A DNA stretch of 30,000 nt, taken from NCBI GenBank assembly GCA_905221605.1, contig CAJNDS010001336.1:197473-227472 (forward strand), read 5' to 3'. The DNA is from Symbiodinium natans. Its lineage: Eukaryota > Sar > Dinophyceae > Suessiales > Symbiodiniaceae. The notes beneath the pieces were generated by a model, which saw only the letters and a program-made list of their open reading frames with translations, was not told the DNA's origin and did not search any database. The translations under genes were made by a program, and so were the position numbers. Of the stretch, positions 19,158 to 28,100 are shown one piece after another. How positions within the stretch are numbered: the stretch's first letter is position 1; each line of letters opens with the position of its first letter.

Positions 19158-19300
19158 GGGTTTAGGGTTTAGGGTTTAGGGTTTAGGGTTTAGGGTTTAG
19201 GGTTTAGGGCTTAGGGCTTAGGGCTTAGGGCTTAGGGCTTAGGGCTTAGGGCTTAGGGCGTAGGGGTTAGGGTTTAGGGCTTTGGGTTTAGGGTCTCTGG
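19158..19300. repeat. TTTAGGG array passing into GGGCTTA array
   Basis: Seven TTTAGGG units are followed by eight nearly perfect GGGCTTA units (19203-19258), then mixed units. The homogeneous one-base variant points to local amplification after mutation. Confidence 0.95.
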
Positions 19301-19864
19301 ATTGGGGGAGGGGGAGTGTGGGGGGGGGGGGGGGGTTTGGGCGTAATACAGGCTAAGGGTTCAGGGTTCAGGGGTTTAGGGTTCTATAGGGTTTTAGGGC
19401 TTTTTTAGGGTTTAGGGTTTAGGGTAGCTTGCCAATAAGTCAGCACGAAGACCTACCACCTCCGACGTGCCAAGGGTTTAGGGTATATAGTCTGAAAAAG
19501 AGAAAGCTGATCGTTGCAAGGAAAAACTGCCAACCAGAGCATCAAACTATGCACTCTGAACCAGCTGCGCAAAGAAGAAGACTGCCAACATCAAAGACGG
19601 CACAGCGCACAACTCGAACATCGCTTCACAACTGCAATTCACTCACAAAGTGGGGGCTCTTCCACTAAAACATGCCACTGCTTCAAGTTGAAGGGCAATC
19701 CCGCCTCGACTCCATGTCAGCCCCTTTTGGGAGTGCTCCCAAAGCTTTGGGCGTTCAGTGCAAGGCCCAGGTTGCCAACGACTTGCTTCAGCAAAACCAA
19801 GGACTCGCCATACGTCCGACGACCTGACCAAACCACATCGGAATTCGTATCCCGTTCCGCTCTG
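19301..19864. other. Unique stretch downstream of gene B
   Basis: 19430-19864 is unique, not telomere-like. In another frame the exon that starts at 19941 stays open to 19717 (74 codons), so gene B may extend here if the frame differs. Otherwise this is 3' untranslated or flanking sequence. Confidence 0.45.
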
Positions 19865-22800
19865 TCAGAACAAGTCCTGAATAATAAAGGGGACGTGTAC
19901 TCCGGAGGCCGCGAGGAGTACGCCTTGCTGAGGCCGGTGCTCTGAAAGAGACACGTTGAGTGTTGGAGTCAGCCTTCCTCCAACCCCAGAACTCTGTGCA
20001 TTCTGTGAGATTCTTGTCAAGTTGCATCACCGATTGAACCACACTCTTACTCTTGTGGGAGTCAGCGACCAGGCCTCAGTTCTTGGAAAGAGTCGCGAAT
20101 GGAGAACTCGCGTGTAGTAGGCACATCCCAGACGGGAGACTCCGTCAATGCAGTGGGGATTGGGGAGTACAGGAGTGGCTCCAAGTTGAACCAATGTCAC
20201 AATTAAATTTGCGATTGCAACATTTCATCATATTTCGAGATGCAACCTTCGGGGTACGAGTCTTAATCCCTTGACTATACTCTAAATCCTGCCAAAATGT
20301 CTCTTGTCTCTGCAGAAAACTTGCAAACCGCCCTAGGCCTTGTTCTGGGACTCAGGGTTTCGGGTTTAAGGCTTGGGGTTGAAACTGAAAAGCTGTGGGG
20401 CTTAGGCTTTTGACGGTTCAGGATTCTTAGGGTTCAGGGTTTCAGAGCTTCAGGGCTTTCGGTGCAGGGTGTAGGGTCAGGTAGGGTTCCCCAGCAAAGT
20501 CAACAGCCCCCATGGGCCCCAAGGCGGTCAGGTCCGACGACGCCAACGTCCGCTTGCTTTGCACCTCCCGTGTCCACGAACGCGCGGGACTCTGGATTTC
20601 AAAAGCCTGAAGCCCAAAGACAAAGCCTAAAGCCTGAACCCTGGTTTTTGGGAGTGTTCGGGTTGAGGGCCTTGGGGTCCGAGATGGTGGGATTCTGAGG
20701 GCTTTAGCGGTTTCAGGTTTAGGGTTTCGGGTTTCTATGTGTGTGCTAGGGCTTTAGGGACTCGAGTCTTAGGTCTTGGGGCTCTAGGGATTAGCTTTTG
20801 TCAACTAGGGTTTTCAAGCTTTTGAGCTTAAGGGTTTTAGGTTTAAGGGTCATTTCGGGCTCGACCATTCTGAGGCTTCTAGGGGTGAGCCTGAGGCGAG
20901 GTGCCGGGTGTGTAAAGCTTTTAAGGCTTTTTGGCGGGGGCGAAGGGCAAAGTATGCATTTTCCTGATGCTGCTATTGGCATACTCTTGCGATGGTTTCA
21001 GTTGTGCTATTGCTAACTTTCGACTTGTCTTGGTCCCGGACTAAGTCTAAGGGGAAAAAAGGGGCACTTGAATTTCATCTGGCTCATAAAGGGAATTTCA
21101 TGAGGTCATAAAGGGAACCTAAGCCCAAAAACAAGCTAAGGGCACCTTCAACGACTCCTGTTCGTTTGCCTGTTGGTTGTTGTTGATTTTAACAAGCGAT
21201 GTGGCTAAAACTCGAGTCTCACGCATTTCTTCATGATGATTCTGCTTAAGGCGGACACACCCAAACTGCATCCCAAGATCCTGTCGACAGCCCTCCGTCT
21301 GCTTGCTTGGGCTTATAGTTGAAGATCCGAATCTCCAATCCCTAATCCCGAAACCCTAAACCCTGAATCGCTGAATCGTTGAATCCCTAAACTCTGAATC
21401 CCTAAACCTTAAACCCTAAACCCTCCCATGGTTTCTAGCGTGTCGGGGTGAGTGGTCGGGGAGCTGTTGGGGCGGCGCCCTGAGAAAAACCTTCGAGGGG
21501 CAGGCCTCTCTCTGTCGCTGGGAGATGTCATCCTGTGTTTTCATTCTTTGGTCGTGAGGGTTTAGGGTTTAGGGTTTGGGGGGGGCGGGGAGGAGGTTGT
21601 GAGTTCTTTTGTTTGGAAAGCCTGATTCTTTGGGGGGCAGGTTTTCTTGAGGGTTTCAGGGCTTTAGGGTTCTGAACGTTTCGGGGGTTCAGGGTTTGGG
21701 GTTAGGATTGGTGGGTCCCCAGACCTCCTGCTAAATAACCCGAAACCCTAACCACAACCCTAAACCCTAACCCTAAACCACAAGGGATTCAGGTTTAGGG
21801 TGGGGACGCGGAATGCGCTAGCTGTTCCCTGGGCCACTAATAGCTTGCACTGGAGAGTTCCTGACAGAGAGTGTAAAGTTGTAAAGGTTGAGGATCTCTC
21901 GCATTTCTCATCTTTTCTTGACCCGCTCCGGGGGAGGTGCCCAAAACCCTAAACCTGGATTTTAGGGGTGCGGAATTGGGGGGTGTGGGGTGCCAGGTGT
22001 TGAGCGTGGGGTTGCGGGCACATGAAATCTTCCTAAGTGCTCTGAACCCCTAAGCTCATTAATCCCAAAGCCCTAGACCCTAATTTTACTGGACCCAGAA
22101 CCCCTAAGAAGCCCTTCGAACCCCAACACTGTACACCCTCAACCCTCAAACCCCCCAAAGGCCTCCCAACCTCAGCCCCCCGAGTCGTGAACATCGAGGC
22201 CCTAAACCCTAAACCCTAAACCCTAAACCCTAAACCCTAAACCCTAAACCCTAAACGGTATAAGGGAGTGATTCTCGGAGGCAGGTTCAAGGGTTTTTTC
22301 GAGGGGGGATCCAGGCTGTTGAACGAGTTTTCGATTTGTGCTTTGCAGGTCTGTTCGGTTCAAGGTTGAACCCCAAACCCTAAACCCTAAACCCTAAAGC
22401 CTAAAGCCTAAACCCTAAACCCTAAAGCCTAAAGCCTAAACCCTAAACCCTAAAGCCTAAACCCTAAAGCCTAAAGCCTAAACCCTAAACCGGCTTGCTG
22501 AAGCTTGTAGCGTGCTTTTTGGGGGAAGCTTTGGTTCAGGGCTCTCAGGGTTTGTAGGGGTTCCTAAGGTTTTTGGCTTCTTAAGGGACGAAGGGTTCAT
22601 GGGGGAGGGGGGAACCCGGGGATCCTTAGGGAAGCATGGGGAAGCTTTAGGGAGTAGTGAGGAGGGAGTATTGGGGAACCTTGGGTTACATTCCTAAACC
22701 CTAAACCCTAAACCCTAAACCCTAAACCCTAAACCCGAAACCCTACACCCTAAACCCTAAACCCTAAACCCCAAACCCCAAACCCTCCTCCCTCCCTTAA

Positions 22801-24043
22801 GAGCCCTACAACAAGGGGGGGGCCTCCAAGGCGGCGATCCGGCTGCGCATCTCCTGCACAGCCTTCGTGGCATCTTCGACGCTGAGGGGTCCGAGAGTAA
22901 GGGAGTACTTCGGGGAGGAGAAGATTTCCCCCTAAACCCTAAAACCCTAAAACCCTAAAACCCTAAACCCTAAACCCTAAGCCCTAAGCCCTAAACCCTA
23001 AACCCTAAACCCCGCCCTTGGACTCCCATCTTCCCTCTCTCGTAAAGGGGCCTCTAGTAACTTGAAATCCCTCCCCACATCTCAGACCCTGAGCCCTTAT
23101 TAAGGGTTTAGGGTTTAGAGTTTAGGGTTTGGGATTTAGGGGTTGTATAGACCTTAGGGGTTTCTTTGGGGGTCTTTAGGGGCTACTTAGGTATACAGGG
23201 ACGATGTAAGGGTTACAAAGGGGTTCTTATCGTACCCCCCCAAGTTATAATCCCTGCTAAGGCGACTGTTCGTATAAGGGGCAACATCCCAAACTATCAC
23301 CCAGAATTCCCCCGGTAACCTCTGGGGTTCTAGGGTGCCGCCGCCTTGTCGGCAGCCTCCATGACGGCCTTCACCGCCTCCTCAGCACGTCACTTCGGGT
23401 TAGGGTTTAGGGTTTAGGGTTTAGGGTTTAGGGTTTAGGGTTTAGGGTTTAGGGTTTAGGGTTTAGGGTTTAGGGTTTAGGGTTTAGGGTTTAGGGTTTA
23501 GGGTTTAGGGTTTAGGGTTTAGGGTTGCTTACAGGGGGGAGTGGCGATGTGGAGAAAAAGGTAGTATTCTTGGGGTGATGACATAAGTAGGGCTTGCGGT
23601 ACCCTACTTGGAGGTTCATGGGCAAAGGGTGTATAGTCCGTGATTACTGGGTCCCAAAGAAACGCAGGAATGGCAGGGTGACCGTTTCTTGCTGAATAGA
23701 TCTATAAGGGAACCTCACCCGACAAAAATGGAAAAAGCGCCCCTCTCTGGGAAAAAGTGCCCTAACCCCCTGTCAAGGGTTTACGAGTAGAGAGCTTAGG
23801 GCTTGCCTTAAAGCTTAAAGCATTGAACCTTCGTATCTTCGAACTCATGAACACTCAGGGGTACTGGGATCCCAAATATTCAAGCAACGCCCTAAACCGT
23901 AAACCCCAAACCCCAAAACCCAAACCCTAAACCCCAAGCCCCAAGCCCTAAACCCCAAACCCTCAACCCTAAACTCCCTCCCACCTAAGTCGCGCGCGAC
24001 CTGTTCTTCGTGGGACTTCAGCATGGCGCCATGCTGCTGCTGC
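19865..24043 (-). CDS. Putative multi-exon gene B (unknown, partly coiled coil)
   Basis: Eleven minus-strand exons can be joined in phase to a stop: 24001-24043, 23331-23380, 22824-22881, 22257-22350, 21838-21911, 21491-21532, 21146-21298, 20985-21040, 20505-20589, 20070-20178 and 19865-19941 (TGA at 19865-19867). Readings include HGAMLKSHEEQ, EAVKAVMEAADK, VEDATKAVQEMRSRIAALE, DDISQRQREACPSK and a 51-codon exon with LGMQFGCVRLKQNHHEEMRE. Several sites are good: acceptor TGTCTCTTTCAG before 19941, donors GTTTTT, GTGCCC and GTATGC, and donor GTTTAGGG directly at a telomere-like array (22251-22256). Weak points: the GA donor after 23331, the GC donor after 22824, and more than one open frame in short exons. 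The early exons are Ala/Glu/Arg-rich and helical. Introns 22351-22823 and 23381-24000 hold telomere-like arrays in both orientations. No family recognised. Confidence 0.48.
22200..22256. repeat. (CCCTAAA)n array at a donor site
   Basis: Eight perfect units. The last, read on the minus strand as GTTTAG, is the donor used for the putative exon 22257-22350. Confidence 0.95.
22374..22491. repeat. Higher-order CCCTAAA / GCCTAAA repeat
   Basis: CCCTAAA and AGCCTAAA units alternate in pairs (two CCCTAAA, two GCCTAAA, repeated), a small higher-order structure within one array. Confidence 0.85.
22694..23012. repeat. CCCTAAA arrays around a putative exon
   Basis: Arrays at 22694-22790 and 22933-23012 (the latter begins with CCCTAAAA octamers) flank the exon 22824-22881 in the same orientation. 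Confidence 0.9.
23397..23526. repeat. (TTTAGGG)n array
   Basis: About 18 consecutive near-perfect units, starting 16 bases beyond a putative exon (ends 23380). Orientation is opposite to the arrays at 22.9 and 26.7 kb. Confidence 0.95.
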
Positions 24044-24491
24044 CTTCAGTCGTGTGTCTTCACCCCTGGGAGGATCCAAAAAAAGATCCCCTTAGAGGGT
24101 TTAGGGTTTAGGGTTTAGGGTTCCGTACCTCAGGGAAGTCATGAACCCCAAATATAGACCCCAATGGTAGGATTACCTCATAATGAGGTATAATAAGGAC
24201 CCCGATAAGGTACTTAAGGGTGCCTAAAAATGACCCCATACTAGTACAGGGGACTATTTGGGGGTTCTGTTTTTTGGAGCCTCCCAGGGGTCTGGGTTGG
24301 TGCGAAGTCGTAGCTTCAAAGGCTACGGGTTTGGGGGTGATTTCTGAAAATCAGGGGTGTGCCCCTAGAATTGGGGGATGCTGGTCACAAGGATGAGAGT
24401 ATCCTTTGGTTGGAGCAGAAGGGGTACCCCCTAAACCTGAAAAAGTCTGAGCCCCAAACACCCTAACCCCATAACCCTAAACCCTAAAACG

Positions 24492-24522
<31 letters not shown>
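24492..24522. repeat. 31-nt C run
   Basis: Uninterrupted C run next to a CCCTAAA array (24526-24561). Length may be an assembly estimate. Confidence 0.95.
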
Positions 24523-24566
24523 ACCATTAACCCTAAACCCTAAACCCTAAACCCTAAACCCGAAGC

Positions 24567-24848
24567 CCTTTCGGTGCAGAGCCTCAGCCAGGTCTCAGCC
24601 CCGTGACCTTCTCGGTCGTTACTTTCGAGGGAAGCCGTATATCGGGAGATCCCAGTTTAGGGTCTATTGGGTTTAGGGTTTAGGGTTTAGGGTTTAGGGT
24701 TTAGGGTTCAACCCGAAACCCTACATAGGTTGATGCTGCAGCTGCGGACCCGTTTCCAGCATTCCCAAACGCTCTATAGAGGGCCCGTACATGTTGAAGG
24801 TAGTTCCCCAACCTCGTTGAGGGGCTGCTGGATTTTGAGTCAATCTTT
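24567..24848 (-). CDS. Putative exons between genes A and B
   Basis: 24725-24848 is open (KIDSKSSSPSTRLGNYLQHV, then RALYRAFGNAGNGSAAAAST) and ends at a GTAGGGTTTCGGG donor that is itself telomere-like. 24567-24607 reads GAETWLRLCTER between GAGAAG and GCTTCG. Their phases do not join directly, so an acceptor is wrong or an exon is missing. Confidence 0.38.
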
Positions 24849-25160
24849 CTCCGCCGAAACCTCCCAAAACCTAAGCCCCCACAAGCCCCACCACCCTGGG
24901 AGCAATTAAGCCGCCCACTCATCGCATCTTGCGATATACTCCGCCTGATTTCGGGCGGGTTCAGGGTTTGAGAGGAAGCAGAACAGCCATGTGCCGGAAT
25001 GCAGGCGTCGTAAGGTTTGGGGTTTAGGGTTTAGGGGTACCAGGTACTTCTAGCAGAATGGGTTGCCTTGCAAGCCTACCGCTAAGTGCCACTGAGCCCC
25101 AAAACCCCGAAGCCCCCCCCGGCACCGCTCCTAAAACCCTAAAGAAACCCTGAATAAACC
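24849..25160. other. Spacer between putative genes, nothing firm
   Basis: Mixed unique and telomere-like sequence; short TTTAGGG words at 25017-25037. No confident exon. Confidence 0.5.
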
Positions 25161-28100
25161 CTAAATATAGTACGGATAGCTCCAGTTTTGACTACTACTC
25201 AGAACCTCAAAAGCTGCTGGTCTGCTTGCCTCTGTTTGGCGTAGTAGCTGCATTTGCTGGTCCATGCCGCGGTCCTGCGCAGGTCTCTCTGCAAAGGGAA
25301 AATAACGAGGGACTGGGGGAGGGGGGGGAGGGAGCGGGAGGAGAGAGAGAGAGAGAGACCGAGCGTGCCCAAACACACTGCAAAGTGCGGCACTTGGTAG
25401 GGAAGCTGATCCGGAGTTTGCTAGTGGAGGCTCCTCATCCGCATCGCCGGAAAGGTCAACTTGACTCATCTCTCGCCTCAGATGCTCACAAGCCCCCCAA
25501 GCCCTGGCCTACGACAATGTTGCTCCACTGATCAGGTGAGTACTTCTCAAAGGCGTGCAACCAAACAACGGTTGTTGAAGGAGTGGGCACATCAACACTG
25601 GGCTTGAGTTCTGTAGTTTTCGCATTTTGCAACCTCAATTTGACGCAAACCACAGGCTTGGGAAACACCCGATTTGCAAGCGGGTCTCTGAACGTCAGTG
25701 TGGCCGTCAAGGTATTAGCAAGAAATGTTGGATTGGCATTTTGCAACATTCCCGTCAGGTCATCTTTCAACAAGCCAGGAATGATAAGCGCCAAGTAGGC
25801 ATCCTCCTCTGACAAGCAGTTTCGGCGGGAGGAAGACGCATTGCACAGGGCAATGCCCATTGCTCCCTTACATACCTGGTGACGGCCACGGAAGTTGGCT
25901 GCACTTAGGAGGGTAGCTATAACTTACTAGGAAACCCAAAAACCCAAAAAGGCTAAGGATCTAAAGTTACAGTAAAACACCACAAAGGGAAGGCAGGGAA
26001 GAGGAGTTCAGGACTTAGGGTGTAGGTTTTGGGGTTTAGGCTGAGCCCCTGGCCCTTGGCTCGAGTTCCCCAGCCGCGGTTTAGGGTTTAGCGCTTAGGC
26101 TTTAGGGTTTAGGATGCTCTGTACCCTGTTTCAAGCTTCCCCTCGGCAGCTTGAGGTTTGCGCACTGCCTAGCCCCAAAACCCTTATAACTTATAACGTA
26201 TGAACCCCCAAAACTTCTGCAAAGCCTAAACCCAACACCAAAACTAAACCCCCCCAAACTCTGAACCCGATGAACCCTAGAGTCTAGAAGCTCTTTAAGC
26301 CCTACCTAGAAGCCCGAATAGGGTTTAGGGTTCTGGGTTTAAGGTTGAGGGTTCTGGGTTTAGGGTTCAGGGTTCTGGGTTTGAGGTTTAGGGTTGCGGG
26401 TTTAGGGATATTATACAGACCCTGTGAACGCTCTAAACCCACAACCCGATCTTTCAAATCCTCTAACCCCACCAACCCTTAAAACCCCACCAGCACTTAC
26501 TCTAAACCATAAATCCCCGAAAACAAATAGAAGCCCTATATAAGCCCTGAAAACCCTTCAAAACCCTCTAAGGTTCTTAGTTGGTTCGTGCTAAACTCTA
26601 AACCCGAAACCCTGAACCCCTAAACCCTCAACCCCTAAACCCCTCAAACCCTAAACCCCTCGAAACCAAACCCTAAACCCCTCAAACCCTAAAAGCCTTA
26701 GCCCCTAAACCCTAAACCCTAAACCCTAAACCCTAAACCCTAAACCCTAAACCCTAAACCCTAAACCCTAAACCCTAAACCCTAGACCCTAAGCCCTAAA
26801 CCCTAAACCCTAAACCCTAAACCCTAAACCTTAAACCCTAAACCCTAAACCCTAAACCCTAAACCCTAAACCCTAAACCCTAAACCCTAAACCCAAACCC
26901 CAAACCCTAAACCCTAAACCCTAAACCCTAAACCCTAAACCCTAAACCTAAAGCCCTAAACCCTTAAAACCCAGCTTCTGCCTGGGGCCCCGCACACCGC
27001 CGCCTCGGCGGCGGTGCGGCGCTGTGCGGAGGCGCCGAGCCTCGGGGGGGTTGAGGGCTCAGGAGTAGATTTTTGGAGTACAATATTCATTCTAGTAAAT
27101 AAATGTCATGTCGGGCTTTGGGCTTCGGAGTTCTGAGACCTAGAAGCCCATAAACCCTCGTGGGGGGGTACTATAAATCGCTGCTGAGGACTGTAAGGGG
27201 GAACATCCCAAAGATGACACACCCAGCACAGAGAAAGCCGCCCTTCCGAGCGCCCCGTCGCGTCGCCCAGCGAGGACCGCGCGGCGCAGAGCTCGCGGAG
27301 GGCCATCTGCAAGGGGTTTAGGGGTTTAGGGGTTTAGGGGTTTAGGGTTTAGGGTTTAGGGCTTAGGGTTTAGGGTCTAGGGACGGTCTAGGGTTTAGGG
27401 TTTAGGGGGTTCCAGTTTAGAGGTCCGAGGGCTTGGAGGGTTCAGGGTTTGAGCGTCTCAGGTTTGGGGGCCCGGGGCTCATTTTTAGGCTGGAGGGTGT
27501 GAGGCCTTGGGGTTTTGAGGGTTTGTGGTTGAGCCCTAAACCCCCCTAACCCCCTTACAACCCTATACTCCTTCACATCCCTGAAAACCCAAGAGACCCG
27601 AGACCCCTCCCCAGAGCCCTAGAACCCTAGAACCCTAGAACTCTAGAACCAAGTTAGCCAGGCTGCATACTGAGCGCACCTGGAACCTCTGAGAACTTTG
27701 GTTATGATCCAGATTTGTTGCTTTATTTGTTTTCATCACGATCACGGCTGTTAAGGTTTGTATCTTCCTCCCGTGCGAGCGCAGCCTTGATGCGATTTGA
27801 AGAAGCGCACATGCTCTCATTCTCAACCCCCAAGCCCCTGTATGATCTGCGTTGTGGCTTTCTGAACGTGCATCCTGCCCTGCAATGATCCAGGCAGCAT
27901 CAAAACTGCCACCCCTTTCAAGTGCGAGCCCTAAACCCTAAACCCTAAACCCTAAACCCTAAACCCTAAACCCTAAACCCTAAACCCTAAACCCTAAACC
28001 CTAAGCCCTAAACCCTAAACCCTAAACCCTAAACCCTAAACCCTAAACCCTAAACGAGGACCGTGCGCTTCCAGGATGAACTTGATGGCCACAGATGCCA

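Noticed and set aside
2922-22346. Plus-strand acceptor-like sites (for example TTCCCCAG at 2922, TTTTTGCAG at 2994, TTTCTTTCAG at 9338, TCTCTGCAG at 20322, TTTGCAG at 22348)
   Set aside because: They look good alone, but the plus readings that follow are short or join to no neighbour, while the minus readings of the same islands chain in phase. A few plus-strand exons (6325-6383, 1140-1210) cannot be excluded.
25870-25875. Classic donor CAG|GTATGT inside the 388-nt exon of gene A
   Set aside because: Removing a 67-nt intron from here to TTGTCAG breaks the phase with the upstream exon, whereas reading through keeps one open frame. It may still be an alternative site.
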